A stretch of DNA of 64,000 bases, taken from NCBI RefSeq assembly GCF_022458895.1, contig NZ_JAINFL010000002.1:62001-126000 (forward strand). Reading direction: 5' to 3'. This document shows positions 26,441-33,923 of this stretch, in pieces. This DNA comes from Roseihalotalea indica. GTDB taxonomy: Bacteria > Bacteroidota > Bacteroidia > Cytophagales > Cyclobacteriaceae. A program made the translations under genes and the position numbers. Each line of letters opens with the position of its first letter. The first letter of the stretch is position 1. The notes beneath the pieces are model-generated. The model worked only from the letters and a program-made list of their open reading frames with translations, had not been told where the DNA came from and did not search any database.

Positions 26441-27183
26441 CAGTGTAAGTAAGAAATTAGGTGAAGAGAACTATATCTATAGAACATCAAGTCATCTTCA
26501 GGGGATGAATTTACGAAAATGATGGTATAGAAAATAGGTAGCAGAAAACCAGCATTGGGTTTCTGAGTATTTGTATGAGAGAAAATGTTTCTATTCCCAG
26601 AAGGGAGATTTCTGGGAAATAAAGTTTTTCAACTATTTAATATGTTGGCACTATTAATTAATGAAATGATAACGTGGATGTTGACATATGGCTAGAAACA
26701 AGATACTAACTTAGTAAGTGTTAATAGATGATATTTTCCTTACACGGGCCCATAATTCCTCAATCATGTGTTAAAATTCCTCAATCTGTTTTACCCAATG
26801 AAAAGAATACAAAAATTATAAATTCAGTATAAAGTACTTTATATATCTATTCAGTCAGTATTTAATATTGAATTATTATTATTTTTGATAAATATGTTTT
26901 ATTATTGAAACATAATGCCATAGATTTAGTAAGTAGATATTAAAAAAGCATACAATATTGCATAGAATTTGCTGTTTTCATCATAATAAATGCTATTAAA
27001 GAAAATGTTCTATGTAATATTTTCTTCAATTTTTGCTTTAAATAATTTTATTTTAGGTAATTTTCAATATCAACTACAACAATTGCGTTATTATTTAAAT
27101 TTTTATAATCATAATTTACGTTTTCACGTTAGTAGTATGTGTATTCACCTATTAAACCAATTAAATAGAACAACATTGATCGT
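26441..27183. other. AT-rich non-coding region with small repeats
   Basis: This 743 bp stretch is clearly more AT-rich than the genes around it and has no convincing coding frame. It holds a 9 bp perfect inverted repeat TTCCCAGAA/TTCTGGGAA (26594-26602 and 26610-26618) and the 12-mer AATTCCTCAATC twice in direct orientation (26754-26765, 26775-26786), 21 bp apart. It may carry the promoter and control sites of the DUF2383 gene. Confidence 0.6.
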
Positions 27184-27651
27184 ATGGAAACACAGAAAAG
27201 CGTCGTAGATTTGCTGAATGATCTACTGGAAAAAAACTGCGATGCCAAGCGCGGCTATCGTAAAGCCGCTGAGCAATTAGATGATCCCTCACTTAAAGGT
27301 TTATTTATGAGCCTATCCGAGCAGCGTGATAATTTCAAGAAAATTATCCGAGAAGAAATTCTTAGCTTAGGAGGCGAACCCAAAAATTTTCGTCATGTGG
27401 AAGGTTCTATTCAGGAAGCTTTCGCGCGCCCTTCGTTGCTAATTGTATTGAGCACTGTTGGAAAGACACTGGATGGTTGTCTACGTATAGAAGCTCACGA
27501 GTTGCAGGCTTTGAAGGCCACTTTAGCTAAATATGAGGTTAAAGAGTCTACTCACCAAATATTGGGCGGGCAGCTAGAAAGTATTAAATTGACTTTGGCT
27601 GATATCAAGTCTTTACCGACTGAAGCACCAACCGCAACACTTAGTATGTAA
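27184..27651 (+). CDS. DUF2383 (PA2169-type) four-helix bundle protein
   Basis: The 155-residue protein is predicted to be all-helical with a ferritin-like four-helix pattern. The opening VVDLLNDLLEKNCDAKRGYRKAAEQLDDPSLKGLF matches the DUF2383 family, as do EQRDNFKKIIREEI and the central GSIQEAFARP. These proteins are often stress- or stationary-phase associated; no enzymatic role is established. The gene stands alone after a long AT-rich leader and ends in a strong terminator. Confidence 0.85.
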   Translation: METQKSVVDLLNDLLEKNCDAKRGYRKAAEQLDDPSLKGLFMSLSEQRDNFKKIIREEILSLGGEPKNFRHVEGSIQEAFARPSLLIVLSTVGKTLDGCLRIEAHELQALKATLAKYEVKESTHQILGGQLESIKLTLADIKSLPTEAPTATLSM

Positions 27652-27656
27652 ATATT

Positions 27657-27682
27657 AAAACCGGCCTAGCGCCGGTTTTTTT
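27657..27682. terminator. Bidirectional rho-independent terminator
   Basis: AAAACCGGC (27657-27665) pairs perfectly with GCCGGTTTT (27671-27679) around CTAGC, followed by Ts to 27682 on the plus strand and preceded by As that serve the minus strand. It lies between the convergent DUF2383 and nuclease-like genes and can serve both. Confidence 0.92.
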
Positions 27683-28289
27683 ATGGAATAAATCCTCGCT
27701 GGTAAACCAGTATTTCCTGGGGCCAATGCTGGGCTATAAGCGGAATATCCCAAGCAATAAAGCTGGAAGACCGATCGCGATTATGGTTGACCGGAATAAT
27801 CATGCGGTCATGGTGCCAATGGCATCTGCCTGTTCTAGCCTCATCAATGAACGCCTCGCCGGTCTGTAATTTTTTCCAGAGAGGGGGTAAATTTAATAGC
27901 GCCACTTTGCAGAAACCCGAAAGCTGATCAGTATTTTTTGAGGGGCGATCAACCATACCATACAGAAAATAATCTGCCTGTATCTTATAAAACTCTGAAT
28001 AACGTCTGGCGGCATCACTGTGCCGGTCACGACGGTATCGGAAGGTAACATCCTGGTACTTGGTATAAGCAGACGTTCTGAATCTCTCCTGCACTGTTAC
28101 TAATAAACCCTCGTCGGTATAAAATACCCGATCAATACCATGATGTAGGTCAAGTTCCTGCTTCTCGTGAGAGCGTAGATGAAAAGGAGACCATCCTAAT
28201 AATGAATATACCTGAGGCAATGCCAAGTGTTTGTGAACAAACTCAGTAAATGCTCGATCTTGCCGATAGTTTGTACTCTTTGTTTTCAT
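27681..28289 (-). CDS. Probable PD-(D/E)XK-type nuclease, partner of the adjacent methyltransferase
   Basis: The 202-residue protein, starting at the ATG at 28289, is not clearly in a named family. A D...Q-E-R pattern is visible (D53 in HGIDRVF, then TVQERFR with E68 and R69), followed by EFYKIQADYFLYG (D106). This order resembles PD-(D/E)XK endonucleases with arginine for the usual lysine. It is 56 bp downstream of a beta-class adenine methyltransferase on the same strand, which makes a restriction role the natural guess. An inverted repeat surrounds its start codon. A TTG at 28298 would add three residues. Alternatives are a phage-derived or repair nuclease. Confidence 0.6.
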   Translation of the reverse strand: MKTKSTNYRQDRAFTEFVHKHLALPQVYSLLGWSPFHLRSHEKQELDLHHGIDRVFYTDEGLLVTVQERFRTSAYTKYQDVTFRYRRDRHSDAARRYSEFYKIQADYFLYGMVDRPSKNTDQLSGFCKVALLNLPPLWKKLQTGEAFIDEARTGRCHWHHDRMIIPVNHNRDRSSSFIAWDIPLIAQHWPQEILVYQRGFIP

Positions 28290-28299
28290 AGAGTACAAA
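28270..28299 (-). promoter_or_regulatory. Inverted repeat enclosing the nuclease start codon
   Basis: TTTGTACTC (28270-28278) and GAGTACAAA (28291-28299) are perfect 9 bp inverted complements separated by 12 bases. On the transcript the ATG at 28289 falls in the loop. It could be an operator or an RNA hairpin that limits translation of the nuclease. Confidence 0.6.
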
Positions 28300-28345
28300 G
28301 GACGCAGATGTCCGGGTAAGAATCTCGGTAATCACCTAGGTGATA

Positions 28346-30085
28346 TTACGATGTAAATAATCGCTTCATTTTAGCGGGGGCATACGCAACCTTCGCTTTT
28401 GGAAACCGGGATTGAGCATCAGCAAAATCTTTCTCTCGGAAAACATATAGTACCAGGGAGATATCAGACGGTAAAGAGGCTGAAAGTGCGCCCCACCCGG
28501 AAGGTACTTCAAAACAAAGAGCCACAGTTTTGTGAGCATTACGGTAGATGTGCCAATGTAATGCGATGTTGATTGGCTCAAAGGTTTGCTCACGCAAGCA
28601 GAGAAGGTGAGCACAGGCTTGCCGAATACGAGTATCTTGAGGTGGAATAAACTGAGTCTGAAAATATTTAAAGGAGGCATTCAGGCCGGGGACCTGCACC
28701 GGTTTTTTGCGAATACCCTCTAAACGAAGCGTATTGTTCTTTAATGATTGTTTGAGCTCATCGTATTCGCCCTGAGACTGCTCATGGAGAGAGGCAATTT
28801 CTTGTAGGTAAGTAGACACTTTTTTTAGGGTATTAACCGATAGCTTCCGTTCGTACAGTACTTCCCGACGAGGCGATTCTACCGTATATCCCTGGCTAAT
28901 TTTGCTGAGGCGCGGATGAAGCACATTACGGCAAAGATCATTTTCGTTATTATTACAGAGAATGATCTGTCGCGCGCCACCATCTTCCTGATTAAGTTCT
29001 AAAACAGCCTGCCCGGTAGTGCCTGAACCTGCAAAGAAATCCAGAAAAACGCCATCTTTCTTATCAATTAAGCCCAAAAGGTATTTTAGCAGAGCGGTAG
29101 GTTTGGGATACTTAATAGGGCTTCCCGCACCAAAAAGCTGTTTTAGCTCTTTAGTACCGTGGCTAGTGAGTACATTCTGAATAATAGAAGAAGCAGGTTT
29201 GTGCTCACTCTTCAGTTCGGATAAATACTTTTTCAGGATAAACCGCTTTCCAACTTCAGTAGGAAATACCATCTTACCGGATTGGGTCCACTCTTTTACT
29301 CGCCGTTCGGCAAATGCCCAGTAGCGCCCGTCAGGCGGATAGTATACCTCACCGGTATGTGGGTTTTTTATGGGGAAACGGTCTTTTTCGGTGCCTGAAG
29401 CCGCCGATGGGTTATCGGGCATCCAGGGGCCTTTAGGGTCGTCATCCCGATTGATATACTTGGTAAAATCTTTGGGAATGCCGGTAAGACGAAAATGCTT
29501 CTGATTTTTGGCATAAACCAGAATATACTCATGGTCCGTGGCAAACTTATTGGCCGCATCGTTAGGAGTGGTGCGATTAACCCACACAAAGTTTCCAATA
29601 AAATTATCTGAGCCAAAAAGGCCATCACACATGAGCTTAAGGTGGGCCATTTCCCGGTCATCAATAGAAATAAAAAGCACGCCATCGTCGGTCAGCAACT
29701 CTACCGCCAACTGCAAGCGATGGTACATGAAATTAAGCCACTTACTGTGACGATTGGCTGCCGCCGGGTCTTTACGATGGTCGTGGTAAGTTAAGTGCCG
29801 GTTACCGGTATTATAGGGAGGGTCAATGTAAATAACATCAACCCGGCCGGCATGAGTGATGGTTAGAGAGGAGAGTGTGTGGTAGTTATCACCTTCAATG
29901 ATATAATGAACCGGCGAGGTTTGCTTTCCTTTAATATCCAGCGCAGGAACAGGCTTTAAGGCGGGGAACAATTGTTCGGCCATTTCAATGACCGTTTCCG
30001 GATGAGAGCTTTCTTCCCAAACTAATCCAAACCGCTCGTTGGGCGGTACAATCAGAGCGTCAAACAAGATTTTAAGCTGGTCCAA
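28346..30085 (-). CDS. Site-specific adenine-N6 DNA methyltransferase, beta class (Mod-like)
   Basis: The 579-residue methyltransferase has the catalytic motif IV D88-P-P-Y91 in VIYIDPPYNTGN, then a variable target-recognition region (about 160-320), then the AdoMet motif FAGSG at 351-355. This order defines the beta class used by type III Mod subunits and many type II enzymes. A C-terminal region of about 180 residues (400-579) has no recognised motif. The start appears to be TTG at 30085: the frame is open to a stop at 30116-30118 without an ATG, and the next ATG is at codon 35. No type III Res helicase gene is adjacent; instead the nuclease-like gene follows. Confidence 0.9.
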   Translation of the reverse strand: MDQLKILFDALIVPPNERFGLVWEESSHPETVIEMAEQLFPALKPVPALDIKGKQTSPVHYIIEGDNYHTLSSLTITHAGRVDVIYIDPPYNTGNRHLTYHDHRKDPAAANRHSKWLNFMYHRLQLAVELLTDDGVLFISIDDREMAHLKLMCDGLFGSDNFIGNFVWVNRTTPNDAANKFATDHEYILVYAKNQKHFRLTGIPKDFTKYINRDDDPKGPWMPDNPSAASGTEKDRFPIKNPHTGEVYYPPDGRYWAFAERRVKEWTQSGKMVFPTEVGKRFILKKYLSELKSEHKPASSIIQNVLTSHGTKELKQLFGAGSPIKYPKPTALLKYLLGLIDKKDGVFLDFFAGSGTTGQAVLELNQEDGGARQIILCNNNENDLCRNVLHPRLSKISQGYTVESPRREVLYERKLSVNTLKKVSTYLQEIASLHEQSQGEYDELKQSLKNNTLRLEGIRKKPVQVPGLNASFKYFQTQFIPPQDTRIRQACAHLLCLREQTFEPINIALHWHIYRNAHKTVALCFEVPSGWGALSASLPSDISLVLYVFREKDFADAQSRFPKAKVAYAPAKMKRLFTS

Positions 30086-30407
30086 GAGGTTTGCACTAAG
30101 TTCATATGGCTGAAATTAAGCTTTCTTATCAGAATATAAAAACAATACTATTACGAGATTTCTGATTGGTTTAAAGAGGGTTGCTCTGTATGGTTGAAAA
30201 TTTCAACGTATAAATAATGGAAGAAGTAGAAGTGTTTGACTAGTTAGTACGAAAAATGAGCGTTGGCAGAAGGCAAAATGCATAAATGATTCTACAAATA
30301 GCCGAACGACCAACGGCTCTTTAATTTAACTCTCACTAACAATCACCTCTCATTTCTCGTACATAGAAGCAGAATAGTAACAATCTTGACTTAACCTATT
30401 AACCATA
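30086..30407. other. Gene-free spacer
   Basis: The 322 bp between the divergent methyltransferase and yccF genes is AT-rich. No coding frame, strong hairpin or repeat was found. Promoters for both genes must lie here, but no clear TTTG/TAnnTTTG pair was identified. Confidence 0.4.
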
Positions 30408-30794
30408 ATGAGCTTTATTGGAAATTTACTTTGGATTATTTTGGGCGGCTTTTTGATCGCCATTGAGTACCTGGTTTCAGGGCTGTTAATGTGTTTGACC
30501 ATCATTGGTATTCCGTTTGGTATACAATCCTTCAAGCTGGCTGGCGCTAGCCTGTTCCCGTTTGGCAACGAGGTGAAAGATGCCCCCAATCACGGTTCCG
30601 GGCTCTCTACCCTACTCAACGTTGTCTGGATTTTACTGGGCGGTATCTGGATTACCCTGACTCATTTAGTGTTGGGTTTGGTGCTTTGTATCACTATTAT
30701 TGGTATCCCCTTTGGCTTGCAGCATTTTAAACTCATGAAGCTGAGTTTCACCCCGTTTGGCTACGAGTTTGGCGACGTTACTCCACCAAAGTGA
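30408..30794 (+). CDS. yccF: YccF-family inner membrane protein
   Basis: The 128-residue protein has two tandem YccF units, each a hydrophobic hairpin ending in the GIPFG motif: IIGIPFGIQSFKLAGASLFPFG (in part) and IIGIPFGLQHFKLMKLSFTPFG (in part). The W-x-x-L-G-G before each unit is also typical. Family members are inner membrane proteins of unknown role. It stands alone between divergent methyltransferase and downstream secreted protein genes. Confidence 0.92.
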   Translation: MSFIGNLLWIILGGFLIAIEYLVSGLLMCLTIIGIPFGIQSFKLAGASLFPFGNEVKDAPNHGSGLSTLLNVVWILLGGIWITLTHLVLGLVLCITIIGIPFGLQHFKLMKLSFTPFGYEFGDVTPPK

Positions 30795-30875
30795 GGCTAA
30801 TCAACTTTTGATTTTTCGTTATTCTGACTAGCTTAAGTCCGGAATTAATCAAACTAAGTAACTATATTTTTACTT

Positions 30876-31247
30876 ATGCAGCATCTCGCGTACTTTTTAT
30901 TCTTCTTCATGATCTCCTGTTCTGTCAGCGCTCAAGACAGTGTATACTCCATGCTCGTGATAGAAAAGACCACTTACGCGCCTAGCTCAAAAAATAAGGG
31001 GACGAGCACTGATTATAAAATCACCCGTTATACCGGAGACGATGCAATAGACCTTACGTTAGAATCCTCAAGTACAAGTGTCAATCAGATTATCGAAGTG
31101 CTTAACCAGCTAAAACACGAAGGCTGGGACATTGTATCTACAACGAAAGACTTCTATTTATCCCCGGTAGGCAACATAGAAGAACTGTTTGACAGAAACG
31201 TAACGAGTGTGGCAAGCCAAGAATATCTGTTGGTCAAAGAGCAGTAG
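30876..31247 (+). CDS. Secreted protein of unknown function
   Basis: The 123-residue protein has a Sec signal peptide (MQHLAYFLFFFMISCSVSAQ). The mature part includes IEVLNQLKHEGWDIVSTTKD, which resembles the small DUF4177-like alpha/beta fold (a conserved L-x-x-x-G-W-x-V pattern), and ends EYLLVKEQ. That resemblance is weak. It converges on the response regulator gene with a 27-base gap. Confidence 0.6.
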   Translation: MQHLAYFLFFFMISCSVSAQDSVYSMLVIEKTTYAPSSKNKGTSTDYKITRYTGDDAIDLTLESSSTSVNQIIEVLNQLKHEGWDIVSTTKDFYLSPVGNIEELFDRNVTSVASQEYLLVKEQ

Positions 31248-31274
31248 AAGCTGGTAGTGCAATTTAGCGAACAA

Positions 31275-31955
31275 CTAAGAAAGTGTGATCATCTTAAAAC
31301 CTTGCCCGTGTACGGTTAAAATCTGCACGTTTTCATCGGCTTTCAGATACTTCCGTAGCTTGGCAATGTATACATCCATGCTACGGGCATTAAAGTAGCT
31401 GTCATCGCCCCAGACAGTTTTCAAAGCCTTGGTGCGGTCTACAGTCTGATTAATATTTTGGGCAAAAATTTTCAGAAGCTCGGCCTCCTTTGAGGTCAGT
31501 TTGACTTCCTGATCATCGTATTGCAGCAGACGCTGTTCGTAATCATAGGTGAACTTGCCGAAGGTATACTGGCTGCGTTCGGGCTCACGGCGCTGAGTTC
31601 GGCGCATAATGGCCTGGATGCGAAGCAGCAATTCCTCCATGCTGAAGGGCTTTGTCATATAATCGTCCGCCCCCAGTTTCAGTCCGGCAATGGTATCTTC
31701 TTTCATAGATTTGGCTGTCAGGAAGATGATGGGGATTTGGGTATTTTGGTGGCGAATTTCTTCGGCCAGGGCAAACCCATCCATTTTGGGCATCATCACA
31801 TCCAGAATGCAGATGCTCAGATTGTTTTCTTTCTTAAAAGCAGCAAGAGCCGATTCACCATCGCGGCACAGCACTACCTCGTAACCTTTCACGGTCAGGT
31901 AGTCTTGTAAGATGGTTCCTAAATTTAAATCGTCTTCAGCGAGTAATACCTTCAT
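31275..31955 (-). CDS. OmpR-family response regulator (RprY-like)
   Basis: The 226-residue protein has a receiver domain (acidic pocket E7-D8-D9, phospho-acceptor D52 in ICILDVMMPKMDG, K103-region TKPF) and a winged-helix DNA-binding domain (LTSKEAELLKIFAQN, SMDVYIAKLRKYL). It overlaps the kinase gene by 20 bp. The pair resembles the RprX/RprY system of Bacteroides in architecture. Targets are not visible; the nearby FtsX-type permease is a candidate because such pairs often sit together. Confidence 0.93.
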   Translation of the reverse strand: MKVLLAEDDLNLGTILQDYLTVKGYEVVLCRDGESALAAFKKENNLSICILDVMMPKMDGFALAEEIRHQNTQIPIIFLTAKSMKEDTIAGLKLGADDYMTKPFSMEELLLRIQAIMRRTQRREPERSQYTFGKFTYDYEQRLLQYDDQEVKLTSKEAELLKIFAQNINQTVDRTKALKTVWGDDSYFNARSMDVYIAKLRKYLKADENVQILTVHGQGFKMITLS

Positions 31956-33531
31956 GTTCGTAGGGTAAATAGACGGTGAAGGTACTACCTTCTCCTAATT
32001 TCGATTGTACGGATACCTGCCCGCCGTGTGCTTCTACAATGGAACGGACATAGGATAGACCCAGCCCAAAGCCTTTTACGTCGTGGCGGTTGCCGGTGGG
32101 AGCGCGGTAAAATTTATCAAATACTTTTGTTTGCACCTCCCGGCTCATACCCATACCCTGATCTTCAACCTCAATGATCATCCCGGTACGAGTATTTTTG
32201 GTACGAAGCGTGATGTGCGGCGCTTCGGGAGAGTATTTATTGGCGTTATCGATCAGATTGGTGAGCACATTAGAGAGGTGGTGCGGGTCGGCGCAAACGG
32301 TAGTACGCTCGGCATTTAAGTGAGCATCTAGTGAGCCTTCTCGCTTGCTGATAGAAGGCGTAGCATTTTTTATGATTTTCTCTATGAGCTCATGAACCTC
32401 TACCTCTTCTTTCTTCAGCGTAAAATCTTTTTTGTCCAGCGAAGCAATCTGCAATACCCGCTCTACCTGCGAGCCCAGACGGGCATTCTCTTCTCGAATA
32501 ATGTTCAGATAGCGTTCCAGAATTGTAGGGTTTTGCGCCATTTCTGCATCCTGCAAGGCCTCCACGGCCAATGAAACTGTTGAAATAGGAGTTTTTAATT
32601 CATGGGTCATGTTGTTGATGAAATCATTCTTCATGTCGGACAGCTTCTTCTGTCGGAAGATTGTATTAATGGCATAGACGAAACAGTATACCACAATGCC
32701 GGTAAACAAGAGTGAGGAAATGAGCGTGGTCCAGATTTTCTTTAGCAAGTACCAGTGCTGCTCAGGGAATTTGATATTTAAGAAGGCGCTGGAAGGCACA
32801 AAGTCATTGGGGAAAAGAGCCACCTGGGCATCGGCGTGCAATACATTAGCTAGTTGAGGAGTATTCGTCATTAGTATACTATCAACCTCGGCATCTACCA
32901 CCGCATACTCATAAGGCGTTTGAATACCCCGGTCGCCTAATGCTACCCGAAGCAGAGAATCAATCTGCTGATTAGAAACCCGGGAATGCACCGGACGCGA
33001 GCCGGTGATCAATTGCTGAATAGCATCTTCAAACATGCCGGTGCGCCGCTCCAATTTCCGAATACGTTCCCAGTAGACGTATGTAGGGTTACTGTTCGGA
33101 GCCGGTGCCGGTGGTCGAATAGTGAGAATAGCGGGCGAATCGGCCGGGGCTACTCCTACCGACAGGTCAATTTCGGGTTTCGGACTTTCGGAATGCTGGC
33201 CGCTTTGCTGGTTATAAGTATACACCGATGACTGCCCCTCTTCGCCGCGCTGAATAATCTGAACCTGGGACGAAGAAGATGAAGCAATAGGATACAGTCC
33301 GCTGGTATCTAATTGTAATACCCGCTGTTCCAGGGTTTGGTAGGCCAGCACATAGGCCTCCTGCCGCTCAATCTGGTTGACTACCGAATTGAGCGCGGCA
33401 TATACGTTTTGCTCAAACCGCTCTTGATTAGCCTGCACGGTCTGGTTAATCCAGTACCCCTGAAAGCTTACCAGCCCGGTTAGGGCAATGCTCATCAGCA
33501 CCACAATACCATATATCTTGCGTCGATTCAT
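31936..33531 (-). CDS. Membrane sensor histidine kinase (RprX-like)
   Basis: The 531-residue kinase has two membrane helices (about 8-26 and 268-290) that bracket a 240-residue periplasmic sensor domain. That domain contains a Pro/Ser-rich stretch (about 82-150) and no recognised fold. A HisKA domain follows with H310 in NNMTHELKTPIS, then HATPase boxes NLIDNANKYSPEA, DQGMGMSREV and GFGLGLSYV. The gene overlaps its regulator by 20 bp. Cognate partner of the downstream OmpR-type regulator. Confidence 0.93.
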   Translation of the reverse strand: MNRRKIYGIVVLMSIALTGLVSFQGYWINQTVQANQERFEQNVYAALNSVVNQIERQEAYVLAYQTLEQRVLQLDTSGLYPIASSSSSQVQIIQRGEEGQSSVYTYNQQSGQHSESPKPEIDLSVGVAPADSPAILTIRPPAPAPNSNPTYVYWERIRKLERRTGMFEDAIQQLITGSRPVHSRVSNQQIDSLLRVALGDRGIQTPYEYAVVDAEVDSILMTNTPQLANVLHADAQVALFPNDFVPSSAFLNIKFPEQHWYLLKKIWTTLISSLLFTGIVVYCFVYAINTIFRQKKLSDMKNDFINNMTHELKTPISTVSLAVEALQDAEMAQNPTILERYLNIIREENARLGSQVERVLQIASLDKKDFTLKKEEVEVHELIEKIIKNATPSISKREGSLDAHLNAERTTVCADPHHLSNVLTNLIDNANKYSPEAPHITLRTKNTRTGMIIEVEDQGMGMSREVQTKVFDKFYRAPTGNRHDVKGFGLGLSYVRSIVEAHGGQVSVQSKLGEGSTFTVYLPYEHEGITR

Positions 33532-33708
33532 CTCTTAAGTATAACGCAAAAACGACAGATTTGTCCCGCTTTAACACTTTTTAACAAGCTTTAACACTTG
33601 CGTAACCAACATCAGAAGAAGATTCTCTATATTCGTATAAGTGGCCATTGGATTGGGAAGACTGATCAAAAACTGATTACCAATTTCCTCATTTTTATTT
33701 CAGGTCGT

Positions 33709-33774
33709 ATGAAAAAACTACTCATCATCTTTCTGCTGGTCACCCTCGTTGCCTGCCTGCTTGCATTTATGTGA
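33709..33774 (+). CDS. Possible 21-residue hydrophobic peptide
   Basis: A short frame reads MKKLLIIFLLVTLVACLLAFM and stops at 33774. It is exactly a signal-peptide or lipobox-like sequence (LVAC) with almost nothing after the cysteine. It could be a small membrane peptide, a leader for the permease gene 150 bp downstream, or chance. The rest of the 33532-33923 spacer holds degenerate inverted tracts (GAATGGTTAAATTG and CCATTAACCGTTC) and no other gene. Confidence 0.35.
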   Translation: MKKLLIIFLLVTLVACLLAFM

Positions 33775-33923
33775 TGTTGATTGTTAGAATGGTTAAATTG
33801 TTAAATGGCTGATTGCTGATTGTTATCACTCATCTTTACTCCCCGCACCATGCTTCCAGCCCCTCGCTTTTCCGTCTCCGGGCTCCGTTTACCATTAACC
33901 GTTCACCCTTCAACCCCTGATCC

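Noticed and set aside
26990..27208. 72-codon frame in the AT-rich region
   Set aside because: Composition is low complexity (Phe, Asn, Leu, Tyr), it overlaps the DUF2383 start, and it has no start context; typical of AT-rich non-coding DNA.
28346..30085. Type III restriction-modification operon
   Set aside because: No Res helicase gene is present on either side; only the Mod-like subunit is seen, so type III was not called.
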